From the NCBI GenBank assembly GCA_010027845.1, contig RGUL01000002.1:62001-126000 (forward strand): DNA of 64,000 nt. Reading direction: 5' to 3'. Numbering within the stretch: position 1 is the first letter of the stretch; each line of letters begins with the position of its first letter. The stretch comes from Gammaproteobacteria bacterium (GTDB lineage: Bacteria > Pseudomonadota > Gammaproteobacteria > Steroidobacterales > Steroidobacteraceae). Positions 8,600 to 18,420 of the stretch are shown piece by piece. The notes beneath the pieces are model-generated. The model was not told the origin of the DNA and searched no databases. It was given only the letters and a program-made list of their open reading frames with translations. A program made the position numbers and the translations under genes.

Positions 8600-9046
8600 A
8601 TGAAGACGACTTTGACGCTCGCCGCGGTCATCAGCCTAGGAGTTGGGGGTGCCGCGGGGATCACCGCAAACGTGACGACCCCGGTCGGGCTATGGAAAAC
8701 CGTGGATGACAAAACGGGTGAAGCGCGCTCGCACGTCCGCATCGTCGAGCGCAACGGCATTCTGACTGGACGCATCGAGGACATTCTCGACGCGGGCAAG
8801 CGTGACGCGCGCTGCATCAAATGCGACGGACCTCGTAAAGACCAGCCCGTGCGCGGCATGATCATCATCGAAGGCGTGCGCGTAAATGCCAAGAACGGCT
8901 ATTGGGACAGCGGTACGATCCTCGACCCGAACGACGGCAAAGTCTACAAACTGAGACTGACGCCGCAGTCCGGCGGCGCGCAGTTAGAAGTTCGCGGATT
9001 CGTCGGACCTTTCTATCGCAACCAACACTGGATACGACTGGAATGA
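8600..9046 (+). CDS. exported DUF2147 family protein
   Basis: The 148-residue product has a signal peptide (MKTTLTLAAVISLGVGGAAG) followed by a DUF2147 domain. The hallmark is the early GLWKTVDDKTGEARSHVRI strand, then CIKCDG and DQPVRGMIIIEGV, and a C-terminal GFVGPFYRNQHWIRLE. DUF2147 proteins are small beta-rich secreted proteins without an assigned reaction. The ATG chosen gives a clean signal peptide, while the frame upstream encodes nothing family-like. It is divergent from the BLUF gene and convergent with malonyl-CoA reductase, with only 10 bp between the stops. Confidence 0.87.
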   Translation: MKTTLTLAAVISLGVGGAAGITANVTTPVGLWKTVDDKTGEARSHVRIVERNGILTGRIEDILDAGKRDARCIKCDGPRKDQPVRGMIIIEGVRVNAKNGYWDSGTILDPNDGKVYKLRLTPQSGGAQLEVRGFVGPFYRNQHWIRLE

Positions 9047-9056
9047 ACGCGTGTCG

Positions 9057-12000
9057 TCATACCGTGATCGCCAAACCGCGGTAGATACGCGCGCGGTACC
9101 GACTTTCCTGCGCTTCAACGATGGGTGCTGCCGCGAGCAACACGGCGTGCGCGAATCTTTGATATTCCTCGGCCTGCTCGGCCGCATCTCGCGGCTCTTC
9201 ACTGCGCATCCGCCGCGTTAGGTTGACCTGATTGACCGGTACGGCCGTGGGTAAGCGCTCGTTTTCCACGCCGAGCGTCGCCGTGAAGGCATGCAGCGTC
9301 GTTTTGACGAAGTTCGCCATCGCGAACTGTGCGAGCGTACCGCCGACCGGCACGTCCGGTGAGGTCAAGATCAATCGTGCACCTTTGAACAACGATACCT
9401 TACGTGCGACGCGGAAATGATGCGTGATGTTGGTTTCGATCAAAGCCGAAAACTCTGCAGCATCGAGATGATCTTTGCCCGCCACACCAAACAAAGCGCG
9501 CGGAATCGCCGCAAACGGCGTCGAGATCACCGCCGCAGGTGCACCGCTTGCTGCGAATGCCGCATCCATACCCGCCTCGAGCTCATCACCGACCGTGAGG
9601 TAGGACACGCGGTCGTGACCCAACGCTCGACCGAGAACTTGTTTGATGCTCTCACCCGCCGCAGCGGTGCGCGTCAACATGACGATGCTGCCGACGTGAC
9701 CTTCGGCGAGGAACAACTTGGCGACGGCCGCCAACGGCTCGCTCATGTGCTCGCCGATCAACCAAATATTTTCGCCCTCCATGCGGCGCACTCGCTCCGG
9801 CTTCGCGCGACCGAAGAGTTCGCGCTCGGTGATGGTTCGCTCTTGCTGTAAGCCGCCCGACGGCTCGAAAGTTTCACCGGAGATCGCCCGATCGGCCATG
9901 AAGAATACGGTCGCAAGCGCGACATCGGTCTCGGTCGGCATGCGATGTAAGTGCAGCATCCCGATCACACCTGATCGAATTTTCTCAGCCTCGATCTCGA
10001 TACGCGCCGGATCGATGAACGGCTCGGGTGGCACCGGCAGTTCTAGCACCCACTGCTCGGCGCGCTCCCGTACGCCGTCATCGGCGAGCAGGCAACCGTT
10101 ACGCAACCGCGCGATCAACCGCATTGCCATGGGTCGAGTCATCAAAAAGTGTAGCGACGAGTGCGTCGGCTCTTCGGTGCCGGTCAGTTCGCCGCGAAGT
10201 TTGCTGCACAAGTCGCGTAACGCAACCGGCACCTCGGCGGCATTCAACAGTCCGATATCGTTGTCGCGTAACACCGCGAGAATCGACTCGACCTGCACTC
10301 CTGCATCGATTGCCTTGAGAACCGCTCCGTGTAACTGATTCAAGCGCTTGTTTTCGAGAATTAACTTCGCGCGCCTATCGAACAAGCCCGCTTTGCCGTC
10401 TTTGCCTTTAAGGCGCTGGCCTTCGACCGGGCCCGGCGCGATCGCGTTGATCTGGATTTCCGGGCCGACGAAGCGCGCCATGTTCTCGACCAGTGCGCGT
10501 TGGCCAGCTTTCGACACCGCATAGTCGGAACGATTCGGATAGGGAACGGCGATGTATTTTTCCCCGCCGAAGTACGAACTGACGTTGAGGATGTATCCTG
10601 AGCCCTGCTCTTTCATGAGCGGCACGACTTTCTCGATCAAAGAATAGTTCGAGACGAGATTAGCCTGCAGGGTGTTCCGCCAATCTTCTGGCAATAGATC
10701 GACCGCCATTTGCTCCGCGCCCGCAACCCCGGCGTTATTGATCAGATAGTCGATTCGTCCGAACGCTTGCAGGGTCGCGGCCAATGATTTGGCGAGCGCA
10801 CCTTCGTCGGCGACGTCGATATCAGCGAGGATACGGACACGCTCGTGCGGACGGTTGTATCCGATCTCGCCGAGTTCTTTGACGATGCTGTCACGCAACT
10901 CGACGAGTTGGCTCTCACGGCGCGCCGTCAACATCACGCGCGCGCCGGAAATCGCGAGTAAGCGTCCGAGTTGGCCGCCGATACCGGCAGAACCGCCGGT
11001 TATCAACGCACATTTACCGAGATGCAGCCCCATCAGTGATTCGATCCAACCAAAATTCGGCCGAGTCGAACCGGTCGCATCGACGATCGCAGCGGGCATG
11101 TAGAGATTCACCTGCGGTACGCGACGTTGGGTAAACAGCAAACGCGCAGCCTGCGCGCCAGCGAACGTCAGTTCGTGCTCCTCGGAGTTCGACCAACGCA
11201 ATATTTGATTTGCCCACTCCAAGGCGGCACGATCACCGGCACGCACTTGCGTCTCGCTCTCGTCGCGCCAAACCCGAATCAGCTGCTCGATTGCGGCACG
11301 CAAAATATCGGCGTAAGTGTTACCCGCATCGTCGTGGCCGTTAGACATGAAGATGATGCGTGGACTCACGCCAGCCCGTGCGAGTCGACGCCACAATCGC
11401 GACAACTCACGCACGATGCCAATCGTGCCCGCGAGTTCGCCACGCAGGAATGCGTCGACATCGGCGTCGCTAGCTTCGGCGAGCGGCGCTTTGAATCGCC
11501 AATTACCAAATGCCGGCAGCACGATCGCACCATGTAATCCCTGCCCGGGCTCGACACTCGCAAGCGAGGCCGCCAAGGTATCGGGACGATTTCGATCGAA
11601 CAGCACCGGTGCGATGCGGCGATCGGCATCGCTCTTACGCAACGCGGCATGCGCGGCCTGCACCGCCTCCTCGCTGCCGAGGCCGAGCAACACCCGCGCT
11701 CCGCAGCCCGCCTGGATACGCGCAATCGCCAGGGCATCAGCGACTTGATCCCCCGCTGCCACCAGTACGGTCGATCCGGTGCCATCGACTGTCCGCAATT
11801 CCGGCCGCGACACCCAAGTCGAGCGTGATTCCTGCACGACTTGCATGCCGTTGGTGACTTCGAAATTCTGCGAGCTGAATGCCGACGATTCATCGCTGCC
11901 GAGGAAGACGATCGTATTGGCGACATCGTCGACGGTCGGCAAACTGTGACGCGCAGTGGTGTCTCCATCTGCACGCGCCAGAGCCATCGTTTGCGTGAAG

Positions 12001-12776
12001 TCGTTGGCGGTCGTGCCGTCGGCCACATTGCGCAAGCCGTCCATCGCTTTGAACACCGTGCGGATACGATCGCTCTCGATCGGACCCGGATAAACGGTAT
12101 TCACACGAATGCCACGCGCGCCGAGTTGCAGCGCGAGCTGGCGTGAAAAGGCATTCAGCGCGGACTTCGGTACGACGTAGGCGGCGCGACCGAAATATCG
12201 CGTGCGTGAGAAAATCGTCGATACGTTGATAACGGAAGCGCCGGTGGTGAGGTGCGGCGCAGCGGCTCGCACCATGTTCCAGCCCAATCCCAAAAGATTT
12301 CCCGCGGCATCGGCCACGGTCTCGGTATCCGTGGACCCCGCCGCGCGCAGCGCATCGAGTTCCTCACGGGATAACGGTAATCTTTCGATTGGCGCCTTGG
12401 GCCCGGCGGAGCCCGCGTTGTTGACGAGTACGTCGAGCCGACCGAAATGCCGGACGGCGGTATCAACGGCGAACCGCGCCTGACCGGCATCCGAAACGTC
12501 GAACGCCAGCACTAGCGCGTGTTCTGCCGACGCGCCGGTCGCCGACAATAATTTTTTTCGCGTCGCTTCCAGTTTTGCTTTGTTGCGACCGACCATCACG
12601 ACCTTCGCGCCTTCCTCGAGGTAGCGACGGACGATCACTTCGCCGATGTTGCCAGCGGCACCCGAGACGAGCGCGACCTTGCCGATCAAGCGCCCGGGCC
12701 GCACGACGCGCGCGCTTGCTGTTGATCGTTTCGCCTTGCGTACCGTCTTGGTTTTCTTTTTGGCTTTGGCGATCAT
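9057..12776 (-). CDS. mcr: bifunctional malonyl-CoA reductase (3-hydroxypropionate forming)
   Basis: This 1239-residue protein is two fused short-chain dehydrogenase units, the architecture of the malonyl-CoA reductase of Chloroflexus and some proteobacteria. The C-terminal unit reduces malonyl-CoA to malonate semialdehyde and the N-terminal unit reduces that to 3-hydroxypropionate, using two NADPH in total. In the N-terminal half the cofactor loop is VSGAAGNIG (residue 38 on), with Ser186 in INVSTIFS and the Tyr200/Lys204 pair in YVVPKSA. A degenerate SDR-like stretch follows (about 330-580). The C-terminal half has ITGGSAGIGG near residue 592, Ser733/734 in NVSSYFGG and Tyr752/Lys756 in YAVSKAG. 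The start ATG overlaps the pcs stop (ATGA), so the two genes form one coupled operon. Odd point: the first 28 residues are very Lys/Arg-rich and precede the first beta-strand. Confidence 0.95.
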   Translation of the reverse strand: MIAKAKKKTKTVRKAKRSTASARVVRPGRLIGKVALVSGAAGNIGEVIVRRYLEEGAKVVMVGRNKAKLEATRKKLLSATGASAEHALVLAFDVSDAGQARFAVDTAVRHFGRLDVLVNNAGSAGPKAPIERLPLSREELDALRAAGSTDTETVADAAGNLLGLGWNMVRAAAPHLTTGASVINVSTIFSRTRYFGRAAYVVPKSALNAFSRQLALQLGARGIRVNTVYPGPIESDRIRTVFKAMDGLRNVADGTTANDFTQTMALARADGDTTARHSLPTVDDVANTIVFLGSDESSAFSSQNFEVTNGMQVVQESRSTWVSRPELRTVDGTGSTVLVAAGDQVADALAIARIQAGCGARVLLGLGSEEAVQAAHAALRKSDADRRIAPVLFDRNRPDTLAASLASVEPGQGLHGAIVLPAFGNWRFKAPLAEASDADVDAFLRGELAGTIGIVRELSRLWRRLARAGVSPRIIFMSNGHDDAGNTYADILRAAIEQLIRVWRDESETQVRAGDRAALEWANQILRWSNSEEHELTFAGAQAARLLFTQRRVPQVNLYMPAAIVDATGSTRPNFGWIESLMGLHLGKCALITGGSAGIGGQLGRLLAISGARVMLTARRESQLVELRDSIVKELGEIGYNRPHERVRILADIDVADEGALAKSLAATLQAFGRIDYLINNAGVAGAEQMAVDLLPEDWRNTLQANLVSNYSLIEKVVPLMKEQGSGYILNVSSYFGGEKYIAVPYPNRSDYAVSKAGQRALVENMARFVGPEIQINAIAPGPVEGQRLKGKDGKAGLFDRRAKLILENKRLNQLHGAVLKAIDAGVQVESILAVLRDNDIGLLNAAEVPVALRDLCSKLRGELTGTEEPTHSSLHFLMTRPMAMRLIARLRNGCLLADDGVRERAEQWVLELPVPPEPFIDPARIEIEAEKIRSGVIGMLHLHRMPTETDVALATVFFMADRAISGETFEPSGGLQQERTITERELFGRAKPERVRRMEGENIWLIGEHMSEPLAAVAKLFLAEGHVGSIVMLTRTAAAGESIKQVLGRALGHDRVSYLTVGDELEAGMDAAFAASGAPAAVISTPFAAIPRALFGVAGKDHLDAAEFSALIETNITHHFRVARKVSLFKGARLILTSPDVPVGGTLAQFAMANFVKTTLHAFTATLGVENERLPTAVPVNQVNLTRRMRSEEPRDAAEQAEEYQRFAHAVLLAAAPIVEAQESRYRARIYRGLAITV

Positions 12777-15700
12777 CGAGCTGCCCCCCACTCCTGAAAG
12801 AGCTCGTCGCGCGATCGCAGACCACTGCGAGGTAGCGCGTGATTGACAACGTAATTCGCTCCGGCGTGTGTGTTGTCCCACATCGCTTGATGCGCGGCGG
12901 GCAGATCGCCCCACGGGACGATGGTCGGCGCGCTCACCTCGAGTTGTCCTGCTGCGATCATGTCGTTCATCCGCGCGACTTCGAACGCATTGCAAAGATG
13001 GGTGCCTGCGATGTTGGCAGTCGGCATCAATATTTTTCGCTGCCGCATCCACACTTGCGGTGCATAGAAAGTGTAGCGGCTGCCCTGCATCGATTCGCAG
13101 TAGACGACTCGACCGGTGAACGGTTTGACGAGCGACGTCGAAGCCGCGAGTGCATCGTGTCCTGCGCGCTCTATGATCAGATCCGGATAGCCGCGGGGAT
13201 TGTCCGCCGATCGCAACGAGCGACCGATCGCCCCACCGAACGGTTTCATGGTGCGCTCTTGGAATTGACGGACGGATTCTTTGAAGCGTACGGTGTCGCG
13301 CTTCGCGTCGGGCAACGGCGGTAAAGCGCGCGGCCAATCGAAGTCCTTACCCTCCTTCCGTCGAATTTCCTCGATCGAAACCACACCTCGTACCGAGTCG
13401 CCATAGCCGAGCGATTGCACGAATTCACGTTGAGCATCCGTCATCGTCGCGACGACGAGTCGTCCACCGGCTTTCCGTACAGCCTCGATCGCCTCGAGAC
13501 CCACCGGGTCTAGCAGATGATCGGCATGCTCCTCGGTCGCGGCAACGCCGTAATAAAGCAGCACGGCTTCGCCCGCTCGCAAGCGCGCGCGTCGCAGCAT
13601 TTCTTCGGGGCTGGTCGCGCCCGATTTGCCGACGAATGAAAACCAGTAGCCACTCGTCGCGCCGTAGAACGTCAGCGTGCCGTGCTCGGCCAGCATTTGA
13701 AACGAGCGCGGAAACGCCTCTTGACCTGCGTGCGATACGACGTAATCGGCGAGTCGCCCACCGCTTTGACGACGCATCTCTTCGAGGATCGGCTCGCCCG
13801 CGCGCTCCCAACGCGCAATGGCTTCGGGCTCTGACGGCACGACCGTATACGCCTCGGCCCAGCGCGTGTCGCGACGATTGATGGCACCTGCAGCGCCCTG
13901 CGTGCGCACGAAATCCGCGCGCTCGGCACTCGAGACCAATCCGACGCTCGTCAATCCATTACGCGCCGCACTCTTCAACGCCTCGAAACCGGTGCCGGTA
14001 GCGGCACCCTCGACGAACAAAGTTTTTCCCGGCTCGATCTGCAGCGTCGTGAAAAGCGCGCGTACGACCGTGCCGAGATTGAGCACGTAAGAGCCTGCCG
14101 CTTCGAGCGTGAGATCCGGCGGCAAGGCGTGTAACTGTGGTCCCTGCACTAACAAAAATTGTTGGTGACTACCGGTGTCGGTTTCATAGCCCTGTATCGA
14201 AAAGCCGGCGTACATCGGATCGCGTGCGGCCAGTGGCGACAATAGATCGCTTTGACCAGAATAGACTGTCACGAGGTCGCCGACTTTGAGTCGTCCTTCA
14301 CGTTTGACTTCGCTGCCGACCGCCACGATCAGCGCGACACCGCCCGAGCCCGTGACTTGATAGTCTAGATCGTGATTGTCGAATGGCGAGACCGGAATAC
14401 CGGTGATCGCCCAAATATCGTTGAAGTTCACCTCGGAAGCGAGCACGTAGACGAGTGCCTCGTTCGGTCCCGGACGCGGTACCGGGACGACGATTTGTCG
14501 CTCGGCGTCGCGTGGCAAACCGTGCGCCGGCGCACCGGTGTGCAAATCTTTGACCACCGCATGTCCGTATTGCCAGTTCGGCAACGGGGTGAGCCCGGGA
14601 AAGAACGGCGCACCGACCGGCAGTAGTTCACCGCGCGCAACGAGCGCCGGGAGCATCGCTGCCCCCGGCGTCGTGTCGCGGCGGGTCGGCAGGGGCGCGC
14701 TCTGCTTATCGAAGAACGCGCGAATGCCAGCCTTGCCCCCCTCGGAATCCACGATCGCTTCGGCGAACAATTGTGCTTCGCGGGCGAGGCCTGCGGCGAC
14801 GCCCACAGTCCATCCCGTGCTCACCGCATCGAGAATGCGCTCGGCCGTCTTGCCGCGACCGACCGCTTTCGCCTGCGCCAATAAACGCAAAACTTCGGCA
14901 TCGCGTAAGGCCGTTTCGAGATCATCCTGACCGGCCGCTTGCCATGCAGCGCTTGCCGTCCGTCGCGCCACGAATTCGCGAGCGATCAAATTTTCGCCCG
15001 TCGATGCCGCGACGTACTCGGTCGCCAGTCGCGTCGCGAGCGTCAACACGTCCTCTGCATCGTTCGCGACCGCATGCACCAAACCGTCCGCCTGCATTTC
15101 GGCAGCATCGAACGTTCGACCGCCCATCACGATTTCGAATGTTCGCACCAACGGAGTCGGGTGCTTCGCCAGCTCGAGCAACCGAGGCAAACGTTGCGTG
15201 CCACCGTAACCGGGTAGCAAGTTCAAGCGAACCTCCGGTTGGCCGAACGTTGCGAGCGGTTCGGCGAGTCGCACGTGACAGGCCATCGCGAATTCCATAC
15301 CGCCACCGAGTGCGACGCCGTTGATAGCGGCGATCACCGGCTTGTCCATCGCCTCGATTTTGCGAAACGCGAGATGCGCATTGTTCGGTAAGGGCAGCGC
15401 TTCTTCGAGCGTTTGCACGTCCTCGTACAACTGGCGAATATCAGCGCCGGCGACGAATGCCGATGTGCCTTGACCCGTGAAAATCACGACTTTGACATCG
15501 GTGCGTCGTGCCACGTGATCGATGACGATGTTGAGCTCGTCGAGCGCCCGCTCGTTGAGCGCATTGACCGGCGGATTGTTAATAGTGACGACCGCAAGCC
15601 TCACGGCGGTGGCGAGTGCGTGGTAGTGAATGCGGAAATATCGAAAATCTTCGAATAGCTGCTGTTCATCGGCGACGCGTTGCCGCTCTTGCCAATCGCG

Positions 15701-18250
15701 AATGGCGACGCGTAACTCACCGATCGATTCGGGATTGCGCAGCGTCGACACGTCACCCACGTCGTGCCCTTCCACGAGCGCTCGCACCATGCGACGCATG
15801 TATTTGCCGCTGCGGGTCTCGGGAAATTGCGAAACCTCGACGAAATCTTCGGGGATCGCGACCTGGCCTTTTTCTTGCCGCACCGTCTCGATGAGTCGAC
15901 GACGATCTTCGGCCGTCAACTTTCGACCGGGCGCCGGTTTCACGAACGCGAGCGGCGTCAACCCTTTTTGGGCGTGCGGCGCTCCGACCACGATCACGTT
16001 GCCGACCGGCGAATCCGGGTTCACCTGTTTGTCGCGCAGAATCGCGCCTTCGATCTCTTCGGTGCCGAGTCGATGGCCCGAGACGTTGATGACGTCGTCG
16101 GAGCGCCCGTGTAGAGAAAAGCCGCCGTCCGAATATTTGACGGCGAAATCACCCTGCGTATACGCGAGTCGATCACGCCAGCGAACCCAATACGTCTTGC
16201 GATAACGATCGAAATCGCCGCGCCAATCACGTACGACACATCGACCCTCGACTTTGAAGTTGCGTTCGTCGCCCCAGATGGTGCGACAAAGATAGGGGTA
16301 CGGGGCGGCGATCACGATCTCGCCTTTCTCGCCGTCCTCCGCGACCCGAACGGCCACCGAGCCGTTCGCGTCTGGCTCGCTATCGGCGAGCCAAACATCG
16401 CCCATCACCCAAGGCAAAGGATAGGTATGCGCATCGGCGCGCAATGGGAAATCACTGTTCCCGTACAGATGGGTCCAAACGATGCCGCCGTGCTCGGTCG
16501 CCCAATAAGAGTTCGTATACCACGGCGTGACGAGATCCATACCGAACTGCTGTACGACCGGTGACGTCGGTTCGGCACAGAACGTCGCGACGCGCAAACT
16601 GTCACGCGAATACGCACGCACGTCCTCGACGTTCTGCGGATCGCTCATCACCGTCTTTAAAAAGGTGACGCCCGCTTTGAATATGTTGACCTTCAACCGC
16701 TCGATGATGCTCGCGAATCGTCCGGCGCTCGGGAAGACCGGCGCGCCCTCGGCGATCACACTGGTCACACGCGACGTCAACGCACCAGAAATCATGTAGC
16801 TCTGACCGGTGATCCAACCGGGATCGGCGACCACGTACATCACCTCTCCAGGTCGTGCATCGAACGCGACGCGAAGCGTGTGCGCGACGCCACTGACGTA
16901 GCCACCGTGCACGTGCACCACACCCTTTGGCTTGCCCGTCGAGCCCGAGGTGTAGATGAAGAACAGCGGAAATTCCGCGTCTAGCGGCACCGGCGGCACG
17001 ACGGTCCAAATCACGCTGACGAATGCCCGATCATCGAGCGCGAGTAGTTGAGCCTCGTCCTCGACTCGATGACCTGCAGTACGCGCCGCCGCCAATATTT
17101 TATTTAGCGCGTCGTTGGTCAACTCGTGCGCCCAACGATCGCGCTCGGGACGCCACAATAAGTCGGCTTGTGCGGCATGCCGCACGACGATCACCGTATC
17201 GACACGCGGCGGCGTCGATACCAATGCACTGGCGATCGCAGTTCGGATACGACTCGCCTCGCTCGGCGAGATACCGTCGATACGCTCAAGCGCGCGACCG
17301 ATACCACGCATGATATCCGAGCGTTCCAACGTTATTTCATTGGCAACGACTTGTCCGGCACCGTCAAGGATCGCCTCCGAGTGTTCGCCCTTTAGACCGA
17401 GTGAAGCAAGCGCCCGTGTCACCGCAGCGATTGCGGTTTCGGCGGGTACGTACCCGTCGAGTGCGGGATCGGTATAGGCTTCTTTGAAGGCGACGATTTG
17501 TGCATTGCGATACCCGCCGTCGGCCGTGATCACGATGCGTGCGCCAGCGTTATGAATCCGATCCGATAAGGTCTTGTCGCTAAACCCACCGAACACCGGC
17601 GTATACACGATGCCGATTCGTTTACAGGCTTCGGTCCAATAGATCTGCTCGGGGATGTTCGGCATATTGATCGCGATACGATCGCCGAGCTTTAAACCCA
17701 GAGTTTGCAAGGCCAGTGCGCAGCGCGCGACCTCAAGCAACAGACGTTTGCGACTGACGCTATACGAAACGACCGGCGCACCGCGTCCGCCGTCCTGCGA
17801 TTGATCCCAACGATCGCCTTCGAACCACAACGCCGCTTCGTCGCCGTGACCCGCGAGTACGTGTCGATCGACTTCGTTGAAACACGCGTTGGTGAGCGCG
17901 CCATCGAACCAGCGATAGAACGGTGCTGTCGAATCGTCGAACGCGGTGTGCCAAGGCCGATAATCGTCGGCTAGCGTCGGCTCGACGATCGAACCGGTCA
18001 CCGCGTCATAGCCGCGCCACCGATTATCGTCGTCGCGACGAATCCAAGCGCCATGCGCACCGAGCGTCGGCTCGAACCAATGAATTTCGCGACTCGCGAT
18101 GTCGCCGTGGAAACGGCCGGGATCGACACGGCAAGCGTCGCGTGCCGCCTGCCATGCCGCACGGTCTTTGATGCGATTAACGAGGGCCGGCGGCGGCGCA
18201 ATAGCCGCAGGTGCCGGGGCCCCATCCTTGGACCCGTTCAAACTCGACAT
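12773..18250 (-). CDS. pcs: propionyl-CoA synthase (trifunctional ACS-ECH-ECR fusion)
   Basis: The 1825-residue protein matches the length and domain order of Chloroflexus propionyl-CoA synthase (about 1820 aa), which converts 3-hydroxypropionate, CoA, ATP and NADPH to propionyl-CoA inside one reaction chamber. Residues 1-860 are an acyl-CoA synthetase: ATP loop YTSGSTGKPKG at 433-443, YWATEHGGI at 582, GRSDDVINVSGHRLG at 715 and the A10 lysine in ETRSGKYMRR at 816. Residues about 870-1190 are an enoyl-CoA hydratase with GGGMEFAMAC and FGQPEVRLNLLPGYGGTQR, giving the two catalytic glutamates (about 986 and 1006). Residues about 1220-1825 are a medium-chain reductase with EVNFNDIWAITGIPVS and the nucleotide loop FVEGAATGTG near 1412. 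No catalytic element appears lost. It is first in the operon and overlaps mcr by four bases. Confidence 0.96.
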   Translation of the reverse strand: MSSLNGSKDGAPAPAAIAPPPALVNRIKDRAAWQAARDACRVDPGRFHGDIASREIHWFEPTLGAHGAWIRRDDDNRWRGYDAVTGSIVEPTLADDYRPWHTAFDDSTAPFYRWFDGALTNACFNEVDRHVLAGHGDEAALWFEGDRWDQSQDGGRGAPVVSYSVSRKRLLLEVARCALALQTLGLKLGDRIAINMPNIPEQIYWTEACKRIGIVYTPVFGGFSDKTLSDRIHNAGARIVITADGGYRNAQIVAFKEAYTDPALDGYVPAETAIAAVTRALASLGLKGEHSEAILDGAGQVVANEITLERSDIMRGIGRALERIDGISPSEASRIRTAIASALVSTPPRVDTVIVVRHAAQADLLWRPERDRWAHELTNDALNKILAAARTAGHRVEDEAQLLALDDRAFVSVIWTVVPPVPLDAEFPLFFIYTSGSTGKPKGVVHVHGGYVSGVAHTLRVAFDARPGEVMYVVADPGWITGQSYMISGALTSRVTSVIAEGAPVFPSAGRFASIIERLKVNIFKAGVTFLKTVMSDPQNVEDVRAYSRDSLRVATFCAEPTSPVVQQFGMDLVTPWYTNSYWATEHGGIVWTHLYGNSDFPLRADAHTYPLPWVMGDVWLADSEPDANGSVAVRVAEDGEKGEIVIAAPYPYLCRTIWGDERNFKVEGRCVVRDWRGDFDRYRKTYWVRWRDRLAYTQGDFAVKYSDGGFSLHGRSDDVINVSGHRLGTEEIEGAILRDKQVNPDSPVGNVIVVGAPHAQKGLTPLAFVKPAPGRKLTAEDRRRLIETVRQEKGQVAIPEDFVEVSQFPETRSGKYMRRMVRALVEGHDVGDVSTLRNPESIGELRVAIRDWQERQRVADEQQLFEDFRYFRIHYHALATAVRLAVVTINNPPVNALNERALDELNIVIDHVARRTDVKVVIFTGQGTSAFVAGADIRQLYEDVQTLEEALPLPNNAHLAFRKIEAMDKPVIAAINGVALGGGMEFAMACHVRLAEPLATFGQPEVRLNLLPGYGGTQRLPRLLELAKHPTPLVRTFEIVMGGRTFDAAEMQADGLVHAVANDAEDVLTLATRLATEYVAASTGENLIAREFVARRTASAAWQAAGQDDLETALRDAEVLRLLAQAKAVGRGKTAERILDAVSTGWTVGVAAGLAREAQLFAEAIVDSEGGKAGIRAFFDKQSAPLPTRRDTTPGAAMLPALVARGELLPVGAPFFPGLTPLPNWQYGHAVVKDLHTGAPAHGLPRDAERQIVVPVPRPGPNEALVYVLASEVNFNDIWAITGIPVSPFDNHDLDYQVTGSGGVALIVAVGSEVKREGRLKVGDLVTVYSGQSDLLSPLAARDPMYAGFSIQGYETDTGSHQQFLLVQGPQLHALPPDLTLEAAGSYVLNLGTVVRALFTTLQIEPGKTLFVEGAATGTGFEALKSAARNGLTSVGLVSSAERADFVRTQGAAGAINRRDTRWAEAYTVVPSEPEAIARWERAGEPILEEMRRQSGGRLADYVVSHAGQEAFPRSFQMLAEHGTLTFYGATSGYWFSFVGKSGATSPEEMLRRARLRAGEAVLLYYGVAATEEHADHLLDPVGLEAIEAVRKAGGRLVVATMTDAQREFVQSLGYGDSVRGVVSIEEIRRKEGKDFDWPRALPPLPDAKRDTVRFKESVRQFQERTMKPFGGAIGRSLRSADNPRGYPDLIIERAGHDALAASTSLVKPFTGRVVYCESMQGSRYTFYAPQVWMRQRKILMPTANIAGTHLCNAFEVARMNDMIAAGQLEVSAPTIVPWGDLPAAHQAMWDNTHAGANYVVNHALPRSGLRSRDELFQEWGAAR

Positions 18251-18283
18251 CGATGTCGTACTCCGCCCCCGCGGTCACTCTAG

Positions 18284-18295
18284 CACGGAGCCGTG
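18284..18295. promoter_or_regulatory. possible operator palindrome upstream of pcs
   Basis: A perfect inverted repeat CACGG-AG-CCGTG lies 34 bp upstream of the pcs start. On the minus strand it is followed at once by TAGAGT, which could serve as a weak -10 box. I see no convincing -35 hexamer. The position fits a repressor site for the pcs-mcr operon, but a 12-bp palindrome can occur by chance and no regulator gene is adjacent. Confidence 0.25.
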
Positions 18296-18420
18296 TGAAA
18301 ACACCTCTGTCTAAATTTACCGACAGTCCGCAGGCTCGAGCGTGAAAAATTCCAGCGCGACCCCCTCAGGCGAGCGGACCCGAATTCCGGACGCCTCACC
18401 GTATGGTGGCAATAAAATTG

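Noticed and set aside
9057-18250. Claim that the organism is an autotroph using the full 3-hydroxypropionate bicycle
   Set aside because: Only Mcr and Pcs are present. Carboxylases, methylmalonyl-CoA mutase and the lyases of the two cycles are not in the window.
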